In this document: positions 26,988 to 37,265 of the stretch, in pieces
How positions within the stretch are numbered: the first letter of the stretch is position 1
Layout: each line of letters begins with the position of its first letter
From: CSSED10-109M sp964349455
GTDB lineage: Bacteria; Bacillota_I; Bacilli_A; RF39; UBA660
DNA: 61,034 nt
Assembly: GCA_964349455.1 (NCBI GenBank)
Contig: CAYGGG010000002.1
Span: 1 to 61,034 of the forward strand
Reading direction: 5' to 3'
Notes under the pieces: generated by a model
Seen by the model: the letters and a program-made list of their open reading frames with translations, nothing else
Told to the model about the DNA's origin: nothing
The model's database searches: none
Position numbers and translations under genes: made by a program

Positions 26988-29900
26988 ATGAAAATAAATA
27001 AAAAATATTTAGTAATTATTAGTATATTTTTAATTATGATTTTTCTTAGCCCCATAATTGGTTTTAGTTGGACGGGTCCAATTGATGATTGGATTAGACC
27101 TCCTGGTGATAAAAGATTAACTGGAACAAAGTATGGTCTTAATGATAAATCAAACGCAATTCGAATTTATGTTGTTAAACAAACGGGAAACAATGTAAAA
27201 GTGGTTTCAGCGGTTAAAGATTTTCGTTCGTCAGTTGTTTCTAAGGAAGGACATATTACCCATTATTCGGTTTCTGCTAATGGTTTGGGGACGAGAATTA
27301 ATGGTGATAGTCGGTTGGTGAGCGATGGTAATTACAAGAAATATGTTGAAACAAAGTCATCATATTTTGACAAGGCGCTACCAAAAGTTTTTGTTGATGG
27401 TGGAACACAGGATGTGAAAAAGTTTATTATCGATTTATATGCTGATGAGGGAAATTGTAAACCAAATTGTTTGTCTGAATTTTTAATTAATGTGTTAGGT
27501 GGAATGGATGCTACAACCAAAAGTGATTTTCGTAATTTGAATAATTTTAGTAGTTATTTTATTATCGTCGAACCAGTGCATTATTATTGGCGGATAAGTG
27601 GTGCTCCTGATGCAATTGCTTTTTCTTCAACTGATGGAGCTTTGTATTATAATAATTTTGGAACGGCTTTGTCAGATGTTCGAACAAGAATTTATAATAT
27701 GGCGCCGTTGGCAATTATGAATGTTGATATTCATCAACAATTAAGTGTATTAGATCGAGTGACAATGCCACCATTAAAGCCAGCAATTTATGATCCAGAT
27801 GTTTGTTATTCAGCTTGCTTTTATACAAAAGATGAAATGATTGGTCGTTCTGGATATGGAATTGGATATTTTTATATGAATGACTTTGTTGAAAAAATTC
27901 CACCAGATGACACACCAAAAACTTGTCAAACAATGATTAACCAGTTTCCAAATGCAACTGAATATTGGAAATTTGTTGAAGAATATTTAAATAAAACAAG
28001 TGAACGTTATCAAGGAGATAAATTTAATTGTTGTACTGATTTTGATAATTATATTAAGTCAATTGAAAAAACGAAACCAGAGTCGAAAATTATTATTTCC
28101 TATAAAACAGACTATGAGTTGTATTGCAAATCAAATGTGACACCACCAACGCCAATCCCAGAAGATCCAGATGGAAAAGAATGTCGTTATTCGGTAGCGG
28201 TTTCTTGTCCAGATTGTACCGAAAATCAATCGGGTATAATTAAGGATATTGATGATTGGGATTGTATTTTTGCTAGTGATAAGGTGGCATCGGTTCCGTT
28301 TAAAAATCATTATAATTCAAACCTCAATAATCGTTATTGTAAGGTTTATTGTCGTGAAGAAATGGGCTATGTGTATCCGAAAGAAACATTTACGGTTTAT
28401 GCTGGGTCGCATTTTACCATGGGAGATTTTCCGAGTGATTCATCAACGCTAGTACCAAATTGGGGAAGTGTTGCTTTTCAGGGAACAGCCAATTGTCGTC
28501 CTTCGACTGATCGGGATTTGAAAACTGATAAATTAGCGGGTGATCATGATTACTTAAATATTGATCATGTTCTATTTGCAAAAGATTGGAAAGAATTAAA
28601 TCAAAAATTAGGTGATGCTTGGGATAAGTATCAAGTTGCTGTTTTACAAGATTGGGCAAAAAGTAATGCAAAATTTGATGGGAAAACGTGTGGTTTAGTT
28701 TTTGATGATAGTTATTCAAATAAAGATGGCTGTGTTAACGAGGAAAAAATGTACAAGTGTCCACAAGGGGTACCGGTTGATCGAGGAACTGATCCAAGAA
28801 ATACGGAGTTTAAATGTACCTATACAACCGATGCTAAAGAGGTGTCTGGCCGATATGAATGTTTAAGTGGCGTTTTGGAAGGTTCTTTGTGTCGCCATCA
28901 AGTTGATGCAATATATTCGCATTATCGTTGTTTGGGGACTAGTAATGCTAAGTATGAAAAAGTTAAAACACCAAAGTATGAATATGCGAAAGCAAATATT
29001 AGAGGAAATGAAAGTAGTGGTTCATTTAGTTGGTGTACTGGGCGAAATGATGTAACTTATAGTTGGGAAGATGATTACGGTTCTGCTGGTTATCATCGGC
29101 GGTATGTTATTGATAGTCAGGTAACTAGTTTACGAACTTCAACTGAGTTATATCGTAATGCGGCAAGCACTTTACCTAGTAATTTAATTACTTCACCAAC
29201 GGTTGAAGATAGTAAAAAATTATATGATGATTATTATAATCAGTTGGAAAATCGCTTGCTTCAAATAAGAGCTTGCCAAAGTTTTGAATATAGTTATGAT
29301 CATCTTAGTCCAAAGATGCTAGTTGGATATAAAGATTATAAATATCCAGAACCAAAGGAATTTGAATTAGATTTGGTTGTTACTGAACAAAAAGACACAG
29401 ATTACTTGTTAAAAGGAAAAAAGGTTGATTATTCGACTGCAGATATTGATCGATTTGTTTGTGCTACACCAATTAGTCCAGGGCGGACGGAAAGTTTATT
29501 GATGGTTGGAAGGGCTTTTAATTGTCCGGTTGAAAAGCAAGAGTATCCTAATAATGATTCCTTTTATCATACAAAAGACCGAGTGATTAATTATGAGTTA
29601 AATAAAGATGTTTATCGATATGTTGTAAAACATAGCGAAAAGGGGAAGTTCACGTTTGACTCGGTTTCTTATCATCAAAAACCAAGTAGTGGTAATTTTA
29701 TTGATATTGGTTATGGTAATTTTCCAATTCATTATTATCAAGGGGAAAATTATCCAAGTACAAGTACGGTTTGGTTGCGGCTAGCAAATAGTCCTAGTGA
29801 AAGTTTTGGGTTCAATAATCGGTTTGATAAATTTGTTTTCGGAATGTACAAACCAGCGTTTGTTGATTCTGAATGCATGCGTTATGAGTGTGATTATAAT

Positions 29901-30326
29901 ATTAAATATCGAATTATTCCCCCTGATGATGGTGGACCTACTGAAACAATCGATATTTTGGTTAAATTTAGACCAATTGATCTTGTTGAACCATTCCCTG
30001 GGAATGATGGTTTGGGTAGGATGCCAGGGTGGAATTGGCAAGGTGACCATGTAATTGAGAGTGTGATTGTTAATAATCGTGGTGTTAGTGGAAGTCGGGT
30101 CTATTTTGATGTCGACCCAATGTATACAATTAATTTAAATTTTAGTAATATTTTTGAGATTAGGGGTTATAATAGAGGTAGAGACTATTTTGATTTTAAT
30201 TTAAATTGTCGAACGGGGCTCACTAGCGAAGGAAGACATCGCGAGTGTCAAAGTAGTTTTGTCGATCAATTTGTAACAAGAAATAGTTGTTTGCTTAATT
30301 CATGGGATGGTTGTCATAATTTATAA
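26988..30326 (+). CDS. Giant cysteine-rich secreted protein A
   Basis: A 1,112-aa exported protein with a signal peptide (NKKYLVIISIFLIMIFLSPIIG) and no later membrane segment or LPxTG motif. It carries many Cys, including pairs such as KFNCCTDFDNY, suggesting extensive disulfides. It is a paralogue of the next gene along its whole length. Shared blocks include MGYVYPKETFTV, HFTMG, FQGTANC, GDHDYLNIDHV, AWDKYQVAVLQDWAK, DRVINYELN, DILVKFRPIDL, GYNRGRDYFDF and a C-terminal SCLLNSWDGCH. No named domain is recognised. It is plausibly an adhesin or pilus tip displayed by the machinery encoded downstream. ATG 26988 follows AGGAGG. Confidence 0.8.
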   Translation: MKINKKYLVIISIFLIMIFLSPIIGFSWTGPIDDWIRPPGDKRLTGTKYGLNDKSNAIRIYVVKQTGNNVKVVSAVKDFRSSVVSKEGHITHYSVSANGLGTRINGDSRLVSDGNYKKYVETKSSYFDKALPKVFVDGGTQDVKKFIIDLYADEGNCKPNCLSEFLINVLGGMDATTKSDFRNLNNFSSYFIIVEPVHYYWRISGAPDAIAFSSTDGALYYNNFGTALSDVRTRIYNMAPLAIMNVDIHQQLSVLDRVTMPPLKPAIYDPDVCYSACFYTKDEMIGRSGYGIGYFYMNDFVEKIPPDDTPKTCQTMINQFPNATEYWKFVEEYLNKTSERYQGDKFNCCTDFDNYIKSIEKTKPESKIIISYKTDYELYCKSNVTPPTPIPEDPDGKECRYSVAVSCPDCTENQSGIIKDIDDWDCIFASDKVASVPFKNHYNSNLNNRYCKVYCREEMGYVYPKETFTVYAGSHFTMGDFPSDSSTLVPNWGSVAFQGTANCRPSTDRDLKTDKLAGDHDYLNIDHVLFAKDWKELNQKLGDAWDKYQVAVLQDWAKSNAKFDGKTCGLVFDDSYSNKDGCVNEEKMYKCPQGVPVDRGTDPRNTEFKCTYTTDAKEVSGRYECLSGVLEGSLCRHQVDAIYSHYRCLGTSNAKYEKVKTPKYEYAKANIRGNESSGSFSWCTGRNDVTYSWEDDYGSAGYHRRYVIDSQVTSLRTSTELYRNAASTLPSNLITSPTVEDSKKLYDDYYNQLENRLLQIRACQSFEYSYDHLSPKMLVGYKDYKYPEPKEFELDLVVTEQKDTDYLLKGKKVDYSTADIDRFVCATPISPGRTESLLMVGRAFNCPVEKQEYPNNDSFYHTKDRVINYELNKDVYRYVVKHSEKGKFTFDSVSYHQKPSSGNFIDIGYGNFPIHYYQGENYPSTSTVWLRLANSPSESFGFNNRFDKFVFGMYKPAFVDSECMRYECDYNIKYRIIPPDDGGPTETIDILVKFRPIDLVEPFPGNDGLGRMPGWNWQGDHVIESVIVNNRGVSGSRVYFDVDPMYTINLNFSNIFEIRGYNRGRDYFDFNLNCRTGLTSEGRHRECQSSFVDQFVTRNSCLLNSWDGCHNL

Positions 30327-30337
30327 AGGAGGCTTTT

Positions 30338-33300
30338 ATGAAAAAATTTAGCAGAATTATATTAGGAGTTTTTGTTTTAACAATTGGGATATTGTTGTTT
30401 CAAGAAACAATTTTTGCTGGATGGCAGGGCTCAATTGGTGGTACAGGTGGAAATCAAGGAGGAAGTGGGACAACCGCTAATGTTTATATTACAAATAGTG
30501 GTGCACATGCAATGAGAGTGTATATGGTTAAACAAGTCGGCGGCAGTGTAACAGTTGTTTCTAATGTAAAAGATTTTCGAAAACAAGATGGGTGGCAGTA
30601 TAAGACGGTTTTAAATTATTCTACTTCAGGTAACGGCCTTGGGACGAGATTTGGCAGTAATTTGGTAAAAAACAATTCGGGATATAATGCCCACGTTGTT
30701 ACAAAATCTTCTCAGGAGGGAGTTCCGCTTCCCACCTTATATGTAGAGGGGGCAGGACAGGCAGTTCGTAATTTTTTCTTGGCGTTGAATCGTAATCAAA
30801 CTAATTGTAGTCCAAATTGCTTACATAAATTTTTAGTTGAAACACTGGGTGTTAATAGTGAATTGAAAGGTATTTTGGAAAAACAAGGAGATGTTAGTAA
30901 TTATTTTATTGTGGTTGAACCAGTTCATTATTTTTGGAAAAATCCAAGTGGTAATGCAATTGCCTTTTCTTCAACTGATGGTGCTAAATTTTATAAAGAT
31001 TTTGTAAGTGGCGGAATACATAATGTGCAATCGCGAATTTTTAATCATTCCCCGTTGACACTTGTCAATTTAAATTCGAAGCCTTTAAATGCATTATCGG
31101 CAGCTGGGACACCATTAAAACCATGGTGTAGCAATGCAGCTGTTTGTTATAGTAATCGAAGTCAGTATTTTTATACCTCGGCTCAAATGATGGGTAGTTC
31201 TGGATTGGGAATTGGTTATTTATGGGCGAAGGAAACTGATTTGGGTAAGGAATGCGATCCTAAGGATCCAAAAAATCCGTGTGAGGATGATGACGAAGAT
31301 ATTCCTAAAACTTGTGCTTCAATGATGTCAAACATTTCTGATTATAAAGCATATTGGGATTTTGTTAGATGGGGTTTGAATAAAACGGATAAGGATTATA
31401 AGATGAATTGTTGTAGTGATTTTAAAAATTATATTGAAAGGCAAAAAGCAACTAATCCTACTTCTCTAATTTTATCAGCACATCAAGTTGATTATGAGTT
31501 GTATTGTGAAAGTCCGACAACAACAGTCCCGCCACCAACACCAAAAGATCCGCAATGTGCGTATTCGGTTCTGGTTTCATGTCCAGAATGTACTGAGATT
31601 CAATCTGGTGCGATTAAGGATATTGATAATTGGGATTGTATTTTTTTAAGTGATCGTTCGCCAAATGTGCCTGTTCAATTTAGAAATCATTATATTCAAG
31701 CATCGATTGGTGATAATCGTTATTGTAAGGTATATTGTCGTGAAGAAATGGGCTATGTTTTTCCAGAGGAAACATTTACGGTTAAGGCAGGACTTCATTT
31801 TACAATGGGAAGTACTTCTGTTGATACACCATTTGGAATTCCAAACTGGGGGAATGCTGCTTTTCAAGGAACCGCAAATTGTATGCCAGATATAAAGAGA
31901 GATAAGAAAATAGAGCCTTTAGCTGGAATTGATCGAACTAAGACAGGTGATCATGATGATTTACATATTGACCACGTGAAATTTACACATGATTGGAAGG
32001 ATGTTAATATTCGTTTGGGGACGGCTTGGGATAAATGGCAAGTTGGTGTTTTACAAGATTGGACTAAGAATAATGCCCAATATGCCGGACGGGATTCATC
32101 ATGTGGATTGGTTTTTAATGATAGTGAGTCAAGAGCAGCAGGCTGTGTTGATGAAAATAAAATATATTCATGTAGTTATGGGAAACCGAAAGATGGCTCA
32201 TCCAATAATAGTCGAAAAACTATATTTGAATGTCGCCATGTAGTACCCGCTACCGCGCATTATACGTGTTCTTCAGGAACTTTCAATGGGGTCGATTGTG
32301 ATACACAATGCACAAGAATGATTGATTGTTATAATTCTGTCACTAAAAAATGGGAGAAGTGTCCTCAAAATTATAGTTGTTCTGTTGCGGCAACATTTTC
32401 TCATTACACTTGTGATGAACCACAATATGATAAACCATTACCAGGGGATTCTTCTCAATGTTATTATGATTTTACCTCAGATTCAACTAGATGGCAGTGT
32501 AACAGTACAAGCGGTGCATATTATCAAAGAGTGAGAACTCCTTCATATAATTATAATAATCCAAATATACGAGGAAATGAAAGTAGTGGGTCGTATAATT
32601 GGTGTACAATAAGGAGCGATGTTAATTATGATTGGACTAACGATCCGAATACAGCAAGTGGATTTACTCGTCGCTTTGTTTCAAATACTCAGGTGAGTAG
32701 TTTATCGTCTAATACAAATTTATATGATCCCGCTCCAAATACAGCAAGAAGACCGGCAACGAGACCATCTGTTAATTCGTTGCGAAATGCCTATGATGTA
32801 ATTTATCGTGAACGGGAAGGTTATTTGCAACAAATAAGAGCTTGTCAAAATTATGATTATAACTATAATCATTTAAATCCGCAAATGCGAATGGGGTATA
32901 ATGATTTTAAATATCCGTTACCGCCTGATGTTGATTATGCATTAGAATCAAAAATAACCGAAACTTCAGAAATTGATTATCTGGTAAAAGGACAATATGT
33001 CAGTAGTTCATCAGATGTGATTGATCGATTTTCGTGTAATCCACCAACTACACCAGCGACTACTACTAGTTGGCAAACTGTTGGGACGGCTGTTAAATGT
33101 CCAATTACAAAACAAGATTATCCAGATAATGATGCTTTCTTCTATACTAAAGATCGAGTTATTAATTATGAGTTAAATCAAAATATTCATCGTTTTGTTA
33201 TTAAACATAGTGAAAAAGGAAATTTTACTGATGATTCGGTTTCGGTTCACAGAAGACCTGCAACCGGAAATTATATTGACATTGGATATCCAAATTTACC

Positions 33301-33925
33301 GGTTCATTATTTTCAGGGAGACCATTATCCTGATACTAGTCAAGTATGGATTAGATTAGTCGATGTACCAAGCCCTAGTTTAGGTTCAAATAATAGATTT
33401 GACAAGTTTATTTTTGGGCAATATAAACCAGCAACCATTAATGCAAGAGAATGTATGCGTTATGAATGTGACTATAATATTACCTATCGGTTTATTCCGC
33501 CTGATGATGGTAATCCTAATCCGGGAGGTCCTAATCCAGGAGACCCAACAGGGGTTATTGATATATTAGTTAAATTTCGACCAATCGATTTAGGAGATCC
33601 TTTTCCAGGTCATTCAGGGACAGGGCGAACGCCAGGATGGAATTGGAATTCAGACAATGTTATTACGCAAGTTATTAGTAATAATCGAGGGGTAACGGAA
33701 GATAGACTTTATCGCGACCGAAATCCGATGTATACGATTGATTTAAGATTTAATGCAATTTCAGCAATTCGTTCATATAATAGGAATCGTGATTATAATG
33801 ATTTTACGCTTACTTGCCGAACCGGATTAACTGGTAATAGTCGGCATCGTGAATGTCGAAGTACATTTGTAAATCAGTTTGTAAAAAGAGATTCATGTTT
33901 AAGCACTTGGAACGGTTGTCATTGA
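30338..33925 (+). CDS. Giant cysteine-rich secreted protein B, paralogue of A
   Basis: A 1,195-aa exported protein with a signal peptide ending near TIFA, then a Gly-rich linker (GGTGGNQGGSGTT). It aligns with protein A from the ITNSGAHAMRVYMVKQ region to the C-terminal DSCLSTWNGCH. Differences include an inserted Cys cluster (DTQCTRMIDCYNSVTKKWEKC) in the middle and a GGPNPGDP linker before the final domain. The two genes are tandem (11-bp gap, AAAGGAGG site), so they arose by duplication and may form heteromers or alternative tips. Function unknown; surface adhesin or receptor-binding role is inferred from export, size and neighbours. Confidence 0.8.
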   Translation: MKKFSRIILGVFVLTIGILLFQETIFAGWQGSIGGTGGNQGGSGTTANVYITNSGAHAMRVYMVKQVGGSVTVVSNVKDFRKQDGWQYKTVLNYSTSGNGLGTRFGSNLVKNNSGYNAHVVTKSSQEGVPLPTLYVEGAGQAVRNFFLALNRNQTNCSPNCLHKFLVETLGVNSELKGILEKQGDVSNYFIVVEPVHYFWKNPSGNAIAFSSTDGAKFYKDFVSGGIHNVQSRIFNHSPLTLVNLNSKPLNALSAAGTPLKPWCSNAAVCYSNRSQYFYTSAQMMGSSGLGIGYLWAKETDLGKECDPKDPKNPCEDDDEDIPKTCASMMSNISDYKAYWDFVRWGLNKTDKDYKMNCCSDFKNYIERQKATNPTSLILSAHQVDYELYCESPTTTVPPPTPKDPQCAYSVLVSCPECTEIQSGAIKDIDNWDCIFLSDRSPNVPVQFRNHYIQASIGDNRYCKVYCREEMGYVFPEETFTVKAGLHFTMGSTSVDTPFGIPNWGNAAFQGTANCMPDIKRDKKIEPLAGIDRTKTGDHDDLHIDHVKFTHDWKDVNIRLGTAWDKWQVGVLQDWTKNNAQYAGRDSSCGLVFNDSESRAAGCVDENKIYSCSYGKPKDGSSNNSRKTIFECRHVVPATAHYTCSSGTFNGVDCDTQCTRMIDCYNSVTKKWEKCPQNYSCSVAATFSHYTCDEPQYDKPLPGDSSQCYYDFTSDSTRWQCNSTSGAYYQRVRTPSYNYNNPNIRGNESSGSYNWCTIRSDVNYDWTNDPNTASGFTRRFVSNTQVSSLSSNTNLYDPAPNTARRPATRPSVNSLRNAYDVIYREREGYLQQIRACQNYDYNYNHLNPQMRMGYNDFKYPLPPDVDYALESKITETSEIDYLVKGQYVSSSSDVIDRFSCNPPTTPATTTSWQTVGTAVKCPITKQDYPDNDAFFYTKDRVINYELNQNIHRFVIKHSEKGNFTDDSVSVHRRPATGNYIDIGYPNLPVHYFQGDHYPDTSQVWIRLVDVPSPSLGSNNRFDKFIFGQYKPATINARECMRYECDYNITYRFIPPDDGNPNPGGPNPGDPTGVIDILVKFRPIDLGDPFPGHSGTGRTPGWNWNSDNVITQVISNNRGVTEDRLYRDRNPMYTIDLRFNAISAIRSYNRNRDYNDFTLTCRTGLTGNSRHRECRSTFVNQFVKRDSCLSTWNGCH

Positions 33926-33945
33926 GAAAAAGGAGGGAATAGATT

Positions 33946-34359
33946 ATGAAAGAGTCGTTATGGGGGACATTTGTAATTATGTTTGGAATTACTGCTGTGT
34001 TTTTTGTCTTATTGTTTCAAAGAATTGTTACAACGAGTGAACATAATTATCATATATTGAAGGAGGCTACTGAGGGTGCGATGTACGATGCACTTGATTA
34101 TGCTGAATATCGTGCTTATGGAACAGTCCGAATCGATCGTGAAAAATTTGTTGAAAATTTTGTTCGCCGATTTGCTGAGAGCGCGTCATTAACTGATCGA
34201 TATTTTATTGAAATATATGATGTGTTCGAGGAACCACCAAAAGTAAGCATTCAAGTTTCCAGTGTTGAATCCGGAAACCCTGGAACGAATGAACGCTTTG
34301 AATTTAATATTGTGAATCGAATTGATGCAATATTAGAAACGATGTATGTTAATCCATAG
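33946..34359 (+). CDS. TadE-like / minor pilin-like protein
   Basis: A 137-aa protein. It starts MKESLWG, then a single hydrophobic helix (TFVIMFGITAVFFVLLFQ), then an extracytoplasmic domain. This is the layout of minor pilins, TadE and related proteins processed by class III-type prepilin peptidases. It shares the Lys/Arg-Glu N-terminal pattern with the three other pilin-like genes here (38100, 38304, 38774). GGAGG precedes ATG 33946. It directly precedes the CpaB gene. Confidence 0.65.
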   Translation: MKESLWGTFVIMFGITAVFFVLLFQRIVTTSEHNYHILKEATEGAMYDALDYAEYRAYGTVRIDREKFVENFVRRFAESASLTDRYFIEIYDVFEEPPKVSIQVSSVESGNPGTNERFEFNIVNRIDAILETMYVNP

Positions 34360-34377
34360 TAAGAAAGGAATGAGAAA

Positions 34378-35247
34378 ATGAATGGTATAGTAAATGGTTT
34401 ACAAGGTTTTTTAAAAAACAAGAATATTGTTACAATTTTGGGCGTAATTGCAATTTTGGGTATTTTGTATTTTACTTATAATAATCAAATTGAGAAGCAG
34501 GTTCGTCCATATCGTAATATTCCGGTTGCAAGAGAGGCAATCCAGCCCGGGACAATGATCACTGATGAAATGATTGATTATGTTGATATATCACCAATTG
34601 TCTTTAATCATGGCCGTGTTGCTCGATTTTCAAACGAAGTTGTTGGGAAATATGCTGATTATAATACGGTAATTCCAGCAGGAAGCTTGTTTTATCTAGA
34701 TGTTTTAATTAGTGAAGAACAATTGCCTGATTCGGTATTTACCAAAGTTAAGGATGGCGATGTTGTAACAAGATTTGCGGTTACAACGGAAACAACATAT
34801 GGAAATTCAATTTTTCCGGGAAATAGAATTGATATTTATATGAAAGTAATTGTGCCTAGTACAAGAACAATAATGGTTGGAAAATTATTAGAAAATATTA
34901 CAATTATTGCCGTAAAAGATAATAGCGGTAAAGATGTATTTGTTAGTAGAGAAGATGAGTCACAATCAGCAATGTTAATTTTTGGATTAGACCCAATTTT
35001 ACATAATCTTTTGTTGAAGGCGAGTTATATGCGAGATTTCGAAGTGGAATTAATTCCGGTACCACATGGTGGAACAGTTGAGAATACTGGTGGAACGCAA
35101 ATAAAATCAGAAGCATTGAAATTGTTGATTGAAGCAAACTCTGAACCAAATGAAGAGTTATTTAGTGATCAAGATATTGTGGTTGACGATTTAATAATTG
35201 AAGATGAAAATATTGATTTAGAGGATTTAATAGACGGAGTTGAGTAA
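34378..35247 (+). CDS. SAF-domain pilus assembly protein, CpaB/RcpC-like
   Basis: A 289-aa protein with one N-terminal membrane segment (IVTILGVIAILGILYFTY), then a SAF domain at about 45-115 (PVAREAIQPGTMI...VGKYADYNTVIPAGSLFY), an RcpC/CpaB-type domain (GDVVTRFAVTTETTYGNSIFPGNRIDIYM) and an acidic C-terminal tail. CpaB/RcpC proteins belong to Tad/Flp pilus systems and sit at the envelope, probably helping to stabilise or guide the pilus. Two bases separate it from the TadA ATPase gene. Confidence 0.85.
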   Translation: MNGIVNGLQGFLKNKNIVTILGVIAILGILYFTYNNQIEKQVRPYRNIPVAREAIQPGTMITDEMIDYVDISPIVFNHGRVARFSNEVVGKYADYNTVIPAGSLFYLDVLISEEQLPDSVFTKVKDGDVVTRFAVTTETTYGNSIFPGNRIDIYMKVIVPSTRTIMVGKLLENITIIAVKDNSGKDVFVSREDESQSAMLIFGLDPILHNLLLKASYMRDFEVELIPVPHGGTVENTGGTQIKSEALKLLIEANSEPNEELFSDQDIVVDDLIIEDENIDLEDLIDGVE

Positions 35248-35249
35248 AA

Positions 35250-36347
35250 ATGAATGACAACATGTTTGCCCAAATTGATTTTGGCGCGTTAAAACCTTAT
35301 TTGGAAAGCGATGACATAACGGATATATCATATAGTAATGGTGGTCAGATATGGCTTAAAACACTTTCTAAAGGGATTTTTCGAGTTGAAAATCCAAGTA
35401 TTGATGATACTTTTATTGAAAAAGTCGCTTTCCAGTGTTCAAACGTGATGGGAAAGACCTTCAATATGGCTCATCCTTTTCTTGATGCAGAAGGAGCAGA
35501 GTTACGTTTAAACTTTGTTCATCGCTCAATTGCAACAAATGGTGTAGCGGTTGTTTTTAGAAAGACACCAGCTAAAATTAGATTGCAAAAAGATAAAATA
35601 TTAGAAGAACAATATATTACAATTGACATTCTTGATTTTTTAATAAAGTGTGTTGAAGGACATTGTAATATTATTGTTTGTGGTGAAACTGGTTCTGGTA
35701 AAACCGAACTTGTCAAGTATTTAGCGTCGCATACAAAAGAAAACGAAAAGATAATTACGATTGAGGATACTTTAGAATTACATTTAGATCGAATTTTTCC
35801 AATGCGCGATATTGTCGCAATGAAAACAAATAATATTGCTTCGTATACTGATGTGTTGGTTACTTGTATGCGCCAAAATCCAAGATGGATTTTATTATCA
35901 GAGGTTCGTAGTGCGGAAGCGGTAATGGCGGTTCGAAATTCAATTTCATCGGGTCATTATATTTTATCAACAATTCATGCCGAAAAAGCAGCTTCTATTC
36001 CAAACCGAATGTATAGTTTGCTTGAATCTAATCAAGATATTGAACAATTTTTAAAATCAATATATCGTTATATTCAATTAGGGGTTTATGTTCGTGGTTT
36101 TCAAGACAAAGAAACCAAAAAGTTTAGACGTGAGGTTGCTGAAGTAACCGAGTTTTATGTTACTGATGATAATGAAGCTAAATATAATATAATTTATAAA
36201 AAAATGGCAACCGGTAATGTTGTGCGAAGAAAACCAAGTAAGTATTTATTTGAATATCTTGAAATACAAGGTGTTAGTTTGGAAGAAGATGCGATTAAAC
36301 CATCGGGTGAAACCGAAAAAGAGGAAAAAGTTGAAGTTTTAATATAA
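35250..36347 (+). CDS. TadA/CpaF-type secretion ATPase
   Basis: A 365-aa type II/IV secretion ATPase of the TadA/CpaF branch, which powers assembly (and often retraction) of Flp pili from the cytoplasmic face. Walker A is GETGSGKT at 145-152, followed by the Asp box TIEDTLEL, Walker B-region RWILLSEVRS and the His box GHYILSTIHAEKAAS. An acidic Glu/Lys tail follows the core. It lies between CpaB and the TadB/TadC genes, the standard Tad order. Confidence 0.93.
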   Translation: MNDNMFAQIDFGALKPYLESDDITDISYSNGGQIWLKTLSKGIFRVENPSIDDTFIEKVAFQCSNVMGKTFNMAHPFLDAEGAELRLNFVHRSIATNGVAVVFRKTPAKIRLQKDKILEEQYITIDILDFLIKCVEGHCNIIVCGETGSGKTELVKYLASHTKENEKIITIEDTLELHLDRIFPMRDIVAMKTNNIASYTDVLVTCMRQNPRWILLSEVRSAEAVMAVRNSISSGHYILSTIHAEKAASIPNRMYSLLESNQDIEQFLKSIYRYIQLGVYVRGFQDKETKKFRREVAEVTEFYVTDDNEAKYNIIYKKMATGNVVRRKPSKYLFEYLEIQGVSLEEDAIKPSGETEKEEKVEVLI

Positions 36348-36359
36348 AGGAGGCGAAAT

Positions 36360-37265
36360 ATGGGAACATTAGCAGCATTTTTATTGATTAGTGTTTTATT
36401 TGTTTTTTTGGTAGCCTATCGAAAAAACACTGGCGATAGTGTTTACAAATATATTTCAGGACAGGTTGTTGGTGTGTATGAAAAATATGCCCCCTATTCT
36501 TTTCAATCAGTTAGAGAAAAAGTAAAAGGATTGGGTCAGGAATATTCATCAAGGCAGTATGCAATGCAGTTTTCTATTTTTGCAATTGCCGCGTTTGCAA
36601 TATCATATTTATATTTTTACAGCGTAATTACATCTTTAATTTATGCGTTGTTAGCAATTATGGTAATACCATATTTAACTTATTTAAGATGTAAGCGTAT
36701 TTATAGTGAGTTTTTGTTTGAACAAATTCAAGTATATACGACTAACGTTATTATGGAATTTGCCACAACTCAAGCGTTTGTTAAAGCACTAGAAGGGGTC
36801 TATGAATCAGGTGTTTTAGAAGACCCAGTTAAAGGTGATGTAAAGATAATGATTGACATGGCCTATGAAAGCGGAACGATTGAGGGAGCGCTTGATTATA
36901 TGAATAGTAGATATGATTATTTTGTTGTAAAAAATATGCATCAATTATTTTTACAAATTACAAATGAAGGTTCGAAAGATTCTGGGGATGCTTTAGAAAA
37001 TATGTCGTTAGATATTGATATGTTAGTCGAGAATGTTTATCGTGACCGAATGGATCGTTCGAGTTTTCACAAAAAGTTTTTACAATTTGGAATTATTTTA
37101 TATTTAATGGTAATGATGGTTCAATTTTTGTTAGGAATTGAGTCATACATTAAATTGTTAAATAGTGGCTGGGTGCAGCTGTTGATTCATGGTGTGGTAG
37201 CCATTAATACTTATTTTTTGTTGAATGGTGAAAAATATTATAATGAGAATGTAGGTGCAGAATAA
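36360..37265 (+). CDS. TadB-like inner membrane platform protein
   Basis: A 301-aa protein with an N-terminal membrane segment, paired segments near 75-115 (FSIFAIAAFAISYLYFYSVI, then SLIYALLAIMVIPYLTYL) and C-terminal segments (FGIILYLMVMMVQFLL and LIHGVVAINTYFLL). A helical cytoplasmic T2SSF-type domain lies between. TadB and TadC form the membrane platform on which the TadA ATPase acts. The stop codon touches the following tadC-like ATG. Confidence 0.85.
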   Translation: MGTLAAFLLISVLFVFLVAYRKNTGDSVYKYISGQVVGVYEKYAPYSFQSVREKVKGLGQEYSSRQYAMQFSIFAIAAFAISYLYFYSVITSLIYALLAIMVIPYLTYLRCKRIYSEFLFEQIQVYTTNVIMEFATTQAFVKALEGVYESGVLEDPVKGDVKIMIDMAYESGTIEGALDYMNSRYDYFVVKNMHQLFLQITNEGSKDSGDALENMSLDIDMLVENVYRDRMDRSSFHKKFLQFGIILYLMVMMVQFLLGIESYIKLLNSGWVQLLIHGVVAINTYFLLNGEKYYNENVGAE

